From positions 1 through 36,157 of the forward strand of contig JAAENI010000303.1 in assembly GCA_024224595.1 (NCBI GenBank): a stretch of DNA of 36,157 nt, given 5' to 3'. Of the stretch, positions 18,805 through 28,787 are shown piece after piece. This DNA comes from Hyphomicrobiales bacterium (GTDB lineage Bacteria > Pseudomonadota > Alphaproteobacteria > Rhizobiales > Rhizobiaceae). The position numbers were made by a program, and so were the translations under genes. Position 1 is the first letter of the stretch, and every line of letters starts with the position of its first letter. The notes beneath the pieces were generated by a model. That model was not told the origin of the DNA. It worked only from the letters and a program-made list of their open reading frames with translations, and did not search any database.

Positions 18805-20253
18805 TCACAATCTAATGGCTACATTTTTTGTCTGAATATAATTAGACAAGGCTTCGCGACCCTTTTCGCGTCCATATCCGGACTTTCCATAGCCACCAAA
18901 AGGCGTTTCAACGCCGCCTGCGAACCATTCATTGACAAATATCTGACCCGCGCGGAGTTTTCGCGCTGTATTCATTGCACGGTCAAGATCGCGGGTAAAA
19001 ATGCCGCCGACCAGACCATATTGAGTGCCGTTAGCAATCTCAATTGCCTGGTTTTCACTTTGATATTTCATAATTGAAATGACCGGACCAAATACTTCTG
19101 TCTGACCCAACTCACCAGCCGGATCGACTTTGTCAATGATGGTCGGTTGCAAGAAGCTACCGTGATGATTTAGCCGATGTCCTCCGGTCACGATACGCGC
19201 ACCATCATGACCGGCACGCTGACAAAATGCCTCAGCTTTATCACGCTGATTTTTGTTGATCATGGCACCCATATTTAACCCGGGTTGGGTTCTTTCTATC
19301 CCGGGACCAACTGAAATTGATTGAGCCAGTTCAACTGCGCGTTCGACTACCTCATCGTGAATATCTTCATGAACTATAGCGCGTGACATTGCCGAACAGA
19401 CTTGGCCGGAATTTGTAAATATGCCGGCGCGAAGTGATTTGATGAAGTTGTCCAAATCAGCATCAGAACTGACAATTGCCGCGGATTTTCCACCCAGTTC
19501 AAGTACGCAGGGCACTATGTTTTGTGCAGCTGATGCAGCAATTCTAATGCCAGTTGCAAGTGAGCCGGTAAATACCATTTGATTGACATCGCCATGTTCA
19601 CTCAAAGCCGCACCAGCTTCATCGCCTAATCCGCATATTAAATTCAGGGCACCCTTTGGTAATCCAACAGCTTCTGCTGCGCGGGCCAGATATTGACTGC
19701 TCAAAGGTGCCAGTTCCGGCGATTTTACGACACAGGCATTTGCGGTAGCTATCCCTGCGGCAATTGAACGGGCACTAATTTCCAACGGGAAATTCCAGGG
19801 TATTATTTGAGCCGAAACCCCATACGGCTCGTAAATAGTAAAATCAAGATAGTTTTGACCAAGCGGAATTGATTTCCCTTCGAGGGTTTCCACCTGATTT
19901 CCGTAATATTCATAATAGCGAGCGCAATTTGTCGCCTCGTTTTTTGCTTCCCAGAGTTGCTTGCCTTGTTCGAGGCAGAGAATATTCGCGATTTCTTCAA
20001 CATGATCGAGTAACCATTCACCCATTTGCCTGATCAGTCGGCCTCTTTCGACAGGGCGCATAGCGCTCAGGGCACCCGATTCATGACAGGCTTTTGCGGC
20101 AGACACCGCTCTGGCAGTATCTTGCCTGTTGGCCAATGCCTGCCAGGCCAAATGTCCACCGGTTGCAGGATTTTCTATCGACAGACGCTCTGAACCACCA
20201 TCGGCCCATTGGTTGTCAATATAGTTTTTCCAGTACTCGGCAATATTCGACAT
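18805..20253 (-). CDS. Aldehyde dehydrogenase family protein
   Basis: 482-aa ORF with IIPWNFPLEISARSIAAGIATANACVVKSPE, VLELGGKSAAIV, FTNSGQVCSAMSR and PFGGYGKSGYGREKG. Confidence 0.94.
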   Translation of the reverse strand: MSNIAEYWKNYIDNQWADGGSERLSIENPATGGHLAWQALANRQDTARAVSAAKACHESGALSAMRPVERGRLIRQMGEWLLDHVEEIANILCLEQGKQLWEAKNEATNCARYYEYYGNQVETLEGKSIPLGQNYLDFTIYEPYGVSAQIIPWNFPLEISARSIAAGIATANACVVKSPELAPLSSQYLARAAEAVGLPKGALNLICGLGDEAGAALSEHGDVNQMVFTGSLATGIRIAASAAQNIVPCVLELGGKSAAIVSSDADLDNFIKSLRAGIFTNSGQVCSAMSRAIVHEDIHDEVVERAVELAQSISVGPGIERTQPGLNMGAMINKNQRDKAEAFCQRAGHDGARIVTGGHRLNHHGSFLQPTIIDKVDPAGELGQTEVFGPVISIMKYQSENQAIEIANGTQYGLVGGIFTRDLDRAMNTARKLRAGQIFVNEWFAGGVETPFGGYGKSGYGREKGREALSNYIQTKNVAIRL

Positions 20254-20404
20254 TGGGGCTGTTCCTATTTTGTTTTACATTAATACATTGCTAAATATCG
20301 TATTGTTACTGGTAATAGCCCGTTTTGTGTAATTCAACACTTGGGCAATCCAATATATTGCCCATATTCAATACAGGAAACGAACGACAAGTCCTGACAA
20401 AAAA

Positions 20405-21050
20405 ATATAATCAGAACCAATTTAACCAGAACAGATATGTAAACGTGCACTGGCCGAATAGTGTACACAACAGGGGAACAAATTTCGGCACAAATATCAG
20501 AAAGTCAGCTTCGAAGTTACGATGTGTTTCGTCGAGCAAGTGAAAATGCAATTTTGGCAGTGTGTGATTGTGTTGTGGTAAAATTCTCAACACAAATTTT
20601 TGGAGACTCAATTTCATGTGAGCCGAATACAACAAAGGCATTGATTGAATTGCTAGTCGAAAAAAACCGGCGCTGACAAAAAGAATTCATGAATTTGGTA
20701 CAATGGCGGTTCGCTTCAAGGTCCAAAACGAGTTACCGAGGCTGGCGGAAGCGGTAAGCGACGATGATGCTGAAAGTGTCAGTTTCGACATTCCCACTCA
20801 TTCTGAAATGGCAAGCCGTGTGTGTACCTACCGCGCGGCGGTTACCAAGGAATTGAATTATCTGGCATCGTTTGGATTGTTTAAGAGTCTGTTCAAGAAT
20901 ACCAACGTTCCGGCGAGTTGCTGGTCATACGGACTGGTAGATTGCTGGATAATGCCTTCATCGCAAACCCGGAAATTGACACACAGGTGCAGGTGTTACA
21001 CCCTAAACTTGCTAAATCGATTATTCTCTTTGGAAAACATTTATCTTGAT
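20405..21050 (+). pseudogene. Frameshifted Crp/Fnr-family regulator remnant
   Basis: Fragments in successive frames: ...AILAVCDCVVVKFSTQIFGDSISCEPNTTKALIELLVEKNRR (20461-20673), then LTKRIHEFGTMAVRFKVQNELPRLA...PTHSEMASRVCTYRAAVTKELNYLASFGL, then ELLVIRTGRLLDNAF in a third frame. Boundaries approximate. Confidence 0.65.
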
Positions 21051-21130
21051 CGGGGTAGACATTGTCTTCAACCTGAATTTGAATGGGTTGCAGTACCGGA
21101 GCGTATCGCATTCAACGGGGGAACAGTACT

Positions 21131-22222
21131 ATGACATCAGACAATTCACGCAAAACAAATGGGCGCGGCCGCCTGTTTGACAGTGTCCTGGAAACGATCG
21201 GTGACACACCTTGTATACGCATCAATAATCTTGGTCCGGATCATGTGAAAATCTATGTCAAAGCAGAGTTATTCAATCCTGCCGGTTCGGTAAAAGACCG
21301 TCTGGCGATCAGTATCATTGAAGAGGCAGAAAAAAACGGTGAACTCAAATCCGGGCAAACCGTAATTGAGGCAACCAGTGGCAACACCGGCATTGGCCTG
21401 GCCATGGTTTGCGCTGCAAAGGGCTATCCACTTGTTGTCACAATGGCCGATAGTTTTTCAATAGAACGACGCAAATTAATGCGGTTTCTGGGCGCGAAAG
21501 TAGTTCTGACACCTCGCACAGATAAAGGCTTTGGCATGGTTCAAAAAGCCAAAGAACTGGCTGAAACCAACGGCTGGTTTTTAGCCCAACAGTTTGAAAC
21601 ACAAGCCAATGCCAAAATCCATATGAATACGACAGCGCAGGAAATATTATCAGACTTTGAAGGCGAAAATCTCGACTACTGGGTAAGTGGCTACGGAACC
21701 GGTGGTACAGTGAGCGGTGTTGCCCGTGTATTGAGAGAAAAGCGGCCAAATACCAAAATAATTCTAAGTGAACCTGCCAATGCGCAGTTGATTGGAAGTG
21801 GCGAAGTTCAGCAACGCAATGAAGATGGATCTCCCAGCGTGGGCCATTCCGCTTTTGAACCGCACCCGATTCAGGGATGGACCCCTGATTTTATTCCACT
21901 TGTCCTGCAAGAGGCAATTGACAATGAGTATTTTGACGATCTGATTGCGATTCCTGGACCTGTAGGAATCGAATACTCACAAAAGCTGGCGAAGCAGGAG
22001 GGTATCTTCACCGGCATTTCCGGCGGTTCTACATTTGCGGCAGCACTACAAGTAGCTGAAACGGCGGAGCCGGGTTCAGTAATTTTGTGTATGTTACCCG
22101 ATACCGGGGAACGCTATCTTTCGTCACCTTTGTTTGATAGCGTACCGGAATATATGAGTGATGAGGAAGAAGCGCTTTCGGTTTCCACACCAGGTTATCA
22201 TATGCCACCACAGGATTCCTGA
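21131..22222 (+). CDS. PLP-dependent cysteine synthase family protein
   Basis: ETIGDTPCIRINN, NPAGSVKDRLA, EATSGNTGIGLA, GYGTGGTVSGVARVL; start at MTSDNSRK. Confidence 0.92.
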   Translation: MTSDNSRKTNGRGRLFDSVLETIGDTPCIRINNLGPDHVKIYVKAELFNPAGSVKDRLAISIIEEAEKNGELKSGQTVIEATSGNTGIGLAMVCAAKGYPLVVTMADSFSIERRKLMRFLGAKVVLTPRTDKGFGMVQKAKELAETNGWFLAQQFETQANAKIHMNTTAQEILSDFEGENLDYWVSGYGTGGTVSGVARVLREKRPNTKIILSEPANAQLIGSGEVQQRNEDGSPSVGHSAFEPHPIQGWTPDFIPLVLQEAIDNEYFDDLIAIPGPVGIEYSQKLAKQEGIFTGISGGSTFAAALQVAETAEPGSVILCMLPDTGERYLSSPLFDSVPEYMSDEEEALSVSTPGYHMPPQDS

Positions 22223-22324
22223 TCAATTTTATTTGGAAAATGAGCGCCTGCTATACACAGCACTTCACGTGAACCATACAATTTGCAAAAAGGCCGATGT
22301 TATGGGCGATGCCAGTCAATGCCC

Positions 22325-23485
22325 TTAATCCATATGGTGGGGTACGCCCTTCCACCAGGTTTGTTCAACGTGATTTTCATCACTCAAATGTACTATATTT
22401 GCAAATGCTCCAGATCGCAGATTTCCAAATTCATTTGAAGCCTGAATACAATTTGCCGGATAAGAACTAGCCATCCTGATGGCTTCAAAGCGGCTGACAC
22501 CTATTATATCCTGCATGTAGCGCACTGCGGTAATCATATCCAGGTCTGCACCCGCCAATGTACCGTCTGCCAACTTGAGGCAGCCATTTTGTCTGTATAT
22601 CGTTCTATCATTCAGTTTGAATGATTTGATTTTTGTACCAATGGTAGACATGGCATCTGTCACCAGAAAAATCTGACCAGGGCCTTTTTTGGCGGCAAGT
22701 GCCACTGATATCGCTACCGGGTCAACATGAATCCCATCAGCAATAAGCCCGGTATAAACAGAGCCTATATTGAGCGCAGCACCGACTATTCCAGGTTCAC
22801 GATGGTTGAGTGGGCTCATTGCATTAAAAAGATGAGTTACACACCGTGCACCGGCATCAATCGCTGTTTCAGCCTCCAGATATGATGCATTTGAGTGACC
22901 AAGGCTAACAATTACTCCCGCGTTAGATAACTCTTTTATTTGCTCATTCGTTACGGATTCCGGAGCAAGAGTAACCAATAGATAAGGTAATTTGCCTGCT
23001 GCCATCATTAATAATTGCACATCAGCTGCCTCCATTTCGCGAATAAATGAGGGCTTATGAGCTCCATGTTTTGGTTTCGATAAATGCGGCCCCTCGAGAT
23101 GCAGCCCAATAAATCCCGGCACAGATTGTTGATAAGCCTCAATGCCTGCTTCAATGGCTCTGCGAGTAATTTGTGGACTGTCAGAAATCAGCGTTGGTAA
23201 CATCGCAGTTGTGCCAAATTCAGCATGGGAGGCGCACATTAATTTAATCGCATCGACATCTGGTCGCTCATTAAGCAGAACACCGCCGCCACCGTTAACT
23301 TGCAAATCGATAAATCCGGGCGCAATCAGCCCACCGTCTAATTCGGTTACCTGACAATCAGTGGGTAAATTTGAATGTTCAACAATTCCAACAATTCTGG
23401 GCCCGGAAATTATTAGCGCAGAATTTTCATAGGCTAATTTGCCATCAAAAATCTCACAGCCGATAATCGCTCTGAAAACGCTCAT
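22325..23485 (-). CDS. nagA: N-acetylglucosamine-6-phosphate deacetylase
   Basis: GLIAPGFIDLQVNGGGG, GLHLEGPHLSKPKHGAH, VTHLFNAMSPLNHREPG, LVTDAMS. Confidence 0.93.
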   Translation of the reverse strand: MSVFRAIIGCEIFDGKLAYENSALIISGPRIVGIVEHSNLPTDCQVTELDGGLIAPGFIDLQVNGGGGVLLNERPDVDAIKLMCASHAEFGTTAMLPTLISDSPQITRRAIEAGIEAYQQSVPGFIGLHLEGPHLSKPKHGAHKPSFIREMEAADVQLLMMAAGKLPYLLVTLAPESVTNEQIKELSNAGVIVSLGHSNASYLEAETAIDAGARCVTHLFNAMSPLNHREPGIVGAALNIGSVYTGLIADGIHVDPVAISVALAAKKGPGQIFLVTDAMSTIGTKIKSFKLNDRTIYRQNGCLKLADGTLAGADLDMITAVRYMQDIIGVSRFEAIRMASSYPANCIQASNEFGNLRSGAFANIVHLSDENHVEQTWWKGVPHHMD

Positions 23486-24525
23486 ATTGTCTCAGTCACT
23501 TTTTTTAGATTGGGAGGCGTATCGGGATCACGTCCACGTCTGATTGCCAGATTTTCAATAAATGAATAGAACGAAATTACCAGCAGTAATGGATCGGTTA
23601 AGGGGTGAGATGTTGCGATAAATGGAAGCTGTTGGGCATCACTGACTTTGTTGGAGGTGGCAAAAACATCTGCTCCCCTTTGGGCCAACTGATCAGCTGT
23701 AGAAATTATTGAGGGTTGTGATGCGTCGCGTGCAGCCAGGGCCAATACCGGAAAGTTTTCTCCTACAATTGAAACTGGTCCATGGAGGACTTCCGCTGAT
23801 GAATAGGATTCAGCGTGGATTTGGCAGGTTTCCTTGAATTTTAGTGCTACTTCATTGGCGATTGCAACTGATGGCCCGCGACCCAGGATCAGCAACGAAC
23901 TCTCATCAACCAAGCGCTCTGACAATTTATCCCAATTACAGTTTATCCCGCTGGCAGCCTGCTGTGGAAGATTGTGCAGCGCGGTCAACAACTGCGAGTC
24001 ATTCATCCAATATGCCAGCAACAATAAGCCGCTGGTTATGCAATTCACAAAAGTTTTTGTTGCCGCCACACTTTTTTCAGGACCCGCGCAAATATCGATT
24101 GTATGAGAACAAACTAAAGCCAGTGGCGACATCGGATCATTGGTGATGGCAATTGGCACCGCTCCACCAATTTTTGTACTGTTCGCCATAGCGACAATAT
24201 CCGGGCTCTTACCTGATTGGGAGATTGAAATACTGGCGGAATTATCGAGCTTTAGTGTCGCATCATAAATGGAGGCAATGGACGGGCCAATAGATGCAAC
24301 GGGAATTCCCGCATTCAATTCAATGGCATATTTCAAATACGAACAGGCATGATCAGAAGACCCTCTGGCAATTGTTGATATAAACCGGGGATCTATATTT
24401 GACAGTTCTTCTGCTGCATTTTTGATTGCAACTCCGGATTGATCTAACAACCTTTGAAGTGCATCTGGTATGTCATTGATTTCTGAACGCATTCTGGACT
24501 GCGTATGGTTGGGTTGGATATTCAT
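23482..24525 (-). CDS. SIS-domain glucosamine-6-phosphate deaminase-like protein (NagB-II/AgaS type)
   Basis: IARGSSDHACSYLKYAIE, SISQSGKSPDIVAM and KFKETCQIHAESYSSAEVLHGPVSIV; ATGA overlap with gntR. Confidence 0.86.
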   Translation of the reverse strand: MNIQPNHTQSRMRSEINDIPDALQRLLDQSGVAIKNAAEELSNIDPRFISTIARGSSDHACSYLKYAIELNAGIPVASIGPSIASIYDATLKLDNSASISISQSGKSPDIVAMANSTKIGGAVPIAITNDPMSPLALVCSHTIDICAGPEKSVAATKTFVNCITSGLLLLAYWMNDSQLLTALHNLPQQAASGINCNWDKLSERLVDESSLLILGRGPSVAIANEVALKFKETCQIHAESYSSAEVLHGPVSIVGENFPVLALAARDASQPSIISTADQLAQRGADVFATSNKVSDAQQLPFIATSHPLTDPLLLVISFYSFIENLAIRRGRDPDTPPNLKKVTETI

Positions 24526-25298
24526 GTTTCACCTGTGGCAATCTGCAATTCGGCAACAAAATCATAGGTGTCGCCGCGATAGATGGATTGGGTAAATTCA
24601 ACAATTTGACCCGTGGAAAGATAAGACAGACGTTCAATATTTAGACTGGCGGCACCTTCTGAGGTCTGCAGGAGTTCCGCATCAGATTTCCCCAGATTGT
24701 TTGCAGAAATCCGTTGAATTGCCCGACTTGGCTTAAAACCACACCTGTCTAAATGGTCATAAAGTGATTTGCCGACATTTTCAGGATCAGGAAGATATTG
24801 TGGTGACAATGCCGCCCTTTCAATTGCCAGTGGAATATCATCGGCAATTCTAAGACGAGAAATTCGTGATACCTGTGAATCTGCCATGAGACCAAGCGCC
24901 ATGGTCTCTCTTGGAGAGGGTGAAAACAGCCCTTTTTCCAACCAGATCGAACGCACTTCCTTGCCGCGTCTTGCCATATCTTCTGAAAAGGAAGTCAGAA
25001 TGGAAAGGGACTGCTGTACCTTACCCAGTTCTGGGGCAACCGAAGTACCTGATCCTTGTTTTTGGACAACCAGTCCATCGCGAACGAGCTCCTGGACTGC
25101 TTTGCGAACTGTTATGCGCGATACATTTCCAATCTCCGCAATTTTTCGTTCAGATGGCAGCGGTTCACCCGGTTTTATCCCTCCATTTTTTATGGTAGCG
25201 ACAAGATGATCCCGCAACTGGGCATAAAGCGGGCCGCTACGTTTTTTCGCCCACTTTTGCTGCTCAAAAATATTATCTGCTGGTTCAAACAACGTCAT
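24522..25298 (-). CDS. GntR/HutC-family transcriptional regulator (NagQ/NagR-like)
   Basis: PLYAQLRDHLVATIKNGGIKPGEPLPSERKIAEIGNVSRITVRKAVQELVRDGLVVQKQGSGTSV plus UTRA-like C-terminus; start at MTLFEPAD. Confidence 0.92.
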   Translation of the reverse strand: MTLFEPADNIFEQQKWAKKRSGPLYAQLRDHLVATIKNGGIKPGEPLPSERKIAEIGNVSRITVRKAVQELVRDGLVVQKQGSGTSVAPELGKVQQSLSILTSFSEDMARRGKEVRSIWLEKGLFSPSPRETMALGLMADSQVSRISRLRIADDIPLAIERAALSPQYLPDPENVGKSLYDHLDRCGFKPSRAIQRISANNLGKSDAELLQTSEGAASLNIERLSYLSTGQIVEFTQSIYRGDTYDFVAELQIATGET

Positions 25299-26172
25299 AT
25301 TCCCGGTGTTGTGAAAAATTCCTGACGGCCAGAGAAAGGGCACCGCTTGCGCTATCACCGATTGGATCGCAGATTATGGAAGTAAAACGCTCACCGATGA
25401 GTTTGGAATACTTTTCTCCAAGGCCACCGAGCATGCACAGTTGCTGGTTGCAGTTCGCCAAAATCGCGTCAAGTGTCGCCTCAACATCACTTACCGCGTC
25501 TTGAAGAATTGTCATTGCGATCGGATCATCTATTTTGGCATGTTCAAATATCAGTGGTGCAAATTTGCCAAATTCACCTGGTTTTGCGGTGTGGGCGTAT
25601 TCAACAATGGTTTGCGGGTCATTTTCAAATTCCGAAAGAACATAACGGGTCAATCCGGAACCTTCGATAATACCATCAAAACTTAAAAGTGTTTCCTGGA
25701 GAAGCGATCTTCCAAGTCTCGATCCGCTGCCCAGGTCACCGACAGTGAAACCCCAACCGCCAGCCGTGCGAGTGATACCTTTTTTGCGATAGACAAATAC
25801 AGACCCCGTTCCAATGACTGCCACGACACCATCTGCATCGCCTATTGCTCCTTGAAGAGCCATCATAGCGTCGGTTTCGATTCGACATCGCCTAAAAGGC
25901 AGGGCCTCCTTCATATCCCTGGCATAATCTCCGATATTTGCTCCAGCCAGTCCAAGATAGACACTGGCGGTGGAAAGTTCGTCAACAGACAGGCCCGCGT
26001 CTGCAACCGCTTTCCTACAGGCTTCAACAATATTTGATACGGCAGAAGAATATCCAGTCATGATATTGGCTGGACCGGATTTTCCGTATCCCAGGTGATT
26101 GCCCTCAAGATCACCGACAATTGCACGACAACCGGTTCCTCCTCCATCAACACCTAAGAATACGGACATCAT
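25285..26172 (-). CDS. BadF/BadG/BcrA/BcrD-type amino-sugar kinase (N-acetylglucosamine or MurNAc kinase)
   Basis: FLGVDGGGTGCRAIVGD, VAVIGTGSVFVYRK and AGGWGFTVGDLGSGSRLGRSLLQ; amino-sugar gene context. Confidence 0.88.
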   Translation of the reverse strand: MMSVFLGVDGGGTGCRAIVGDLEGNHLGYGKSGPANIMTGYSSAVSNIVEACRKAVADAGLSVDELSTASVYLGLAGANIGDYARDMKEALPFRRCRIETDAMMALQGAIGDADGVVAVIGTGSVFVYRKKGITRTAGGWGFTVGDLGSGSRLGRSLLQETLLSFDGIIEGSGLTRYVLSEFENDPQTIVEYAHTAKPGEFGKFAPLIFEHAKIDDPIAMTILQDAVSDVEATLDAILANCNQQLCMLGGLGEKYSKLIGERFTSIICDPIGDSASGALSLAVRNFSQHREYDVV

Positions 26173-26184
26173 TTACTCCTTTCA

Positions 26185-26209
26185 TATATAATACCAATAT
26201 AATACCATT
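26185..26209 (-). promoter_or_regulatory. Candidate GntR operator, leftward operon
   Basis: Minus strand AATGGTATTATATTGGTATTATATA (11-bp direct repeat TGGTATTATAT x2), 24/25 identical to 26318-26342. Confidence 0.65.
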
Positions 26210-26317
26210 AACCAAGTAATTTTTTAGTAATTTTCAATCCACAAGGTAAATTATTGAAAAATATCAATTAAATTATTCACAATCTGTAAAAAAATTATTT
26301 GCGAGTCCATATAGACA

Positions 26318-26342
26318 AATGGTATTATATTGGTACTATATA
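26318..26342 (+). promoter_or_regulatory. Candidate GntR operator, rightward operon
   Basis: Plus strand AATGGTATTATATTGGTACTATATA just upstream of the murQ ribosome-binding site. Confidence 0.65.
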
Positions 26343-26358
26343 TGTTGGAGGAACTGAG

Positions 26359-27300
26359 ATGACCAAACTAGTGACAGAACAGTCGAGCGAATATTCGAAG
26401 TATCTGGATACTTTGAGTTCGGATGTGATTCTGTCGATCTTGCACAAAGGCCAGATTGCCGCAGCAAAATCTGTCAGCAATTCCATGCGTGAAATCGAAA
26501 ATGCCGCCCTGCTGTTGGCTGATACGATCAATGGCGGAGGCAATATTATATATGCTGCTGCCGGAAGCTCTGCCTTAATGGCATTTGCTGATGGTCTTGA
26601 ACTGCCTGGAACTTTTGGCATCAAAAATGAAAGAATTAAGATTCTCATGGCTGGTGGCAATGCCAGCCTGACAAATATGACCGGGGATACGGAAGATGAT
26701 TGCGGCCAGGCAATCGATGATATCCGCTTGGCAAATGCAACTCCAGATGATTGCCTGATCTGTCTGTCCGCAAGTGGCTCAACACCATACGCTTTGTCAG
26801 CGCTTGAAGCTGCTCGTGCTGCTGGAGCGCGGACCATTGCGATAGCCAATAACCCCGACAGGCCATTGCTGATGAAAGCAGATATTTCAATTTATCTTGC
26901 CACGCCGCCCGAAATCATTTCCGGTTCAACAAGGCTTGGAGCCGCAACAGCTCAAAAAATTTGCCTTAATATGATGTCAACCCTGATGGCCGTGCAGCTT
27001 GGGCATATTCATGGCGGCGACATGGTTAATCTTCAAGCTGATAATACCAAACTCAAAACACGAGCTGCCAGAATAGTGCACGATATTGCAGGTTGCAGCG
27101 CAGAGCAGGCAGATGCTTTTCTTGACAAAGCCCAAAGCTCGGTAAAACTGGCTGTCTTATTGGCGTCAGGCGCACCGGATTTGACATCCGCTAAAAAAAT
27201 ACTTGAAAGTAATGGTCAAAAATTGCGAGCATCGCTTTCAGCTATAAAAAGGGCCCAGGTCCAAAACAATACCCACTCAATAACACAACTAAGGGAGTAA
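26359..27300 (+). CDS. murQ: N-acetylmuramic acid 6-phosphate etherase
   Basis: SIS-type MurQ pattern (LVTEQSSEYSKYLDTLSS, LLADTINGGGNIIYAAAGSSA, GDTEDDCGQAIDDI, HGGDMVNLQADNTKL); start after GGAGGAACTGAG. Confidence 0.88.
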   Translation: MTKLVTEQSSEYSKYLDTLSSDVILSILHKGQIAAAKSVSNSMREIENAALLLADTINGGGNIIYAAAGSSALMAFADGLELPGTFGIKNERIKILMAGGNASLTNMTGDTEDDCGQAIDDIRLANATPDDCLICLSASGSTPYALSALEAARAAGARTIAIANNPDRPLLMKADISIYLATPPEIISGSTRLGAATAQKICLNMMSTLMAVQLGHIHGGDMVNLQADNTKLKTRAARIVHDIAGCSAEQADAFLDKAQSSVKLAVLLASGAPDLTSAKKILESNGQKLRASLSAIKRAQVQNNTHSITQLRE

Positions 27301-27304
27301 AGTA

Positions 27305-28564
27305 ATGACAACCAAATTTATCAATGCAACATTGCTCGCAGCGACGATGCTGGGTTCAGCAAGTCTGGCTCAGGCAGCGGATGTGACACTGACAATAGAA
27401 AGCTGGCGCAATGATGATCTCGCAATATGGCGGGACACCCTAATTCCGGCCTTTGAAGCCAAAAACCCAGGCATCAAAGTAATATTTGCACCGGTAGCGC
27501 CGACAGAATATAATGCCCTGGTAAATTCAAAACTCGATACCGGTGCTGCTGGTGACCTAATCACCTGCCGCCCATTTGACCTGTCCCTGTCATTATACGA
27601 CAAAGGTCATCTGGCATCCATCAATGATATTGCCGGATTGGCTAACTTCTCTGATTCTGCTAAATCTGCCTGGTCAACTGATGATGCGAAAACAACATTT
27701 TGCATGCCGATGGCGTCAGTTATTCACGGCTTTATATACAATAAAGATGCGTTCAAGGAATTAGGGCTTTCGGTTCCAACTACCGAGGCTGAATTCTTCG
27801 CTGCCCTTGATAAAATCAAGGCAGATGGCAACTATATCCCAATGGCTATGGGTACCAATGACCAATGGGAAGCCGGTACAATGGGCTTCAATAACATTGC
27901 TCCCAATTATGTAAAAGGTGAAGAAGGCCGCCTTGGCCTGATTGATGGCAGCCAAAAACTTACCGATGCCAACTGGGTAGCTGTCTATGAACAGCTGGCA
28001 AAGTGGAAACCCTATCTGGGTGATGGATTTGAAGCTCAGAGCTATCCCGATAGCCAAAACCTGTTTACACTCGGACGTGCTGCGATTTATCCGGCTGGCT
28101 CATGGGAGATTTCAGGCTTTAACAAACAGGCAGATTTCAAAATGGGTGCATTCAAGGCACCAGTGAAAAATGCCGGGGATCAGTGTTACATTTCTGACCA
28201 TACCGACATTGCCATGGGTATGAATGCGCACACAAAACATCCTGTAGAAACCAAAAAATTTCTCGACTGGATGGGTGGAGCAGAATTTGCGAGCCTTTAT
28301 GCAAATGCATCACTTGGCTTTTTCTCCCTTTCCAACCACAAGGTATCTATGAGCGATGGACTTGCTCAGGAATTTGTTTCCTGGCGCGGCGAATGCAAAT
28401 CTACTATTCGCGCATCGTATAAAATTCTCGGTCGTGGGAAACCAAGTCTGGATCTGGACCAGTGGAATGCAGCTTCAAACGTAATCAAAGGCAATCAAAG
28501 CCCTGTTGATGCGGCAAAATGGACCCAGGAACGTTTGGCAAAATGGTATAAACCACAAATGTAA
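27305..28564 (+). CDS. Sugar ABC transporter substrate-binding protein
   Basis: Signal peptide MTTKFINATLLAATMLGSASLAQA followed by type 1 sugar-binding protein pattern. Confidence 0.92.
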   Translation: MTTKFINATLLAATMLGSASLAQAADVTLTIESWRNDDLAIWRDTLIPAFEAKNPGIKVIFAPVAPTEYNALVNSKLDTGAAGDLITCRPFDLSLSLYDKGHLASINDIAGLANFSDSAKSAWSTDDAKTTFCMPMASVIHGFIYNKDAFKELGLSVPTTEAEFFAALDKIKADGNYIPMAMGTNDQWEAGTMGFNNIAPNYVKGEEGRLGLIDGSQKLTDANWVAVYEQLAKWKPYLGDGFEAQSYPDSQNLFTLGRAAIYPAGSWEISGFNKQADFKMGAFKAPVKNAGDQCYISDHTDIAMGMNAHTKHPVETKKFLDWMGGAEFASLYANASLGFFSLSNHKVSMSDGLAQEFVSWRGECKSTIRASYKILGRGKPSLDLDQWNAASNVIKGNQSPVDAAKWTQERLAKWYKPQM

Positions 28565-28570
28565 TATCAA

Positions 28571-28602
28571 TTCAGGGTCCACGCATTATTGTGGACCCTG
28601 AA
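28571..28602 (+). promoter_or_regulatory. Strong hairpin between substrate-binding protein and permease genes (attenuator/mRNA stabiliser candidate)
   Basis: Perfect 12-bp stem TTCAGGGTCCAC/GTGGACCCTGAA, loop GCATTATT, no T-tract after it. Confidence 0.6.
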
Positions 28603-28640
28603 GTCTAATAGAATCAAGTCAGATCCATCTTTCGCATCCA

Positions 28641-28700
28641 GATAGATAGATAGATAGAATGATAGAATGATAGAATGATAGAATGATAGAATGATAGAAT
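28641..28700 (+). repeat. Short tandem repeat: (GATA)3 then (GATAGAAT)6
   Basis: Read directly; six perfect 8-bp units at 28653-28700 preceded by three GATA units. Confidence 0.97.
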
Positions 28701-28787
28701 GATCAAAACTGCGCATATTCTTAAAGTCAAAACAACAAATGAACTGCTCCAGCGCTAATATTTACTGAAGTCTTACACCTTGGAAAA

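Noticed and set aside
20342-20364. Palindrome TGGGCAAT-n7-ATTGCCCA upstream of the aldehyde dehydrogenase
   Set aside because: Could be an operator, but a single AT-rich dyad without regulator or second copy is not enough.
28641-28700. CRISPR-like repeat
   Set aside because: Units are 4 and 8 bp with no spacers; a simple microsatellite.
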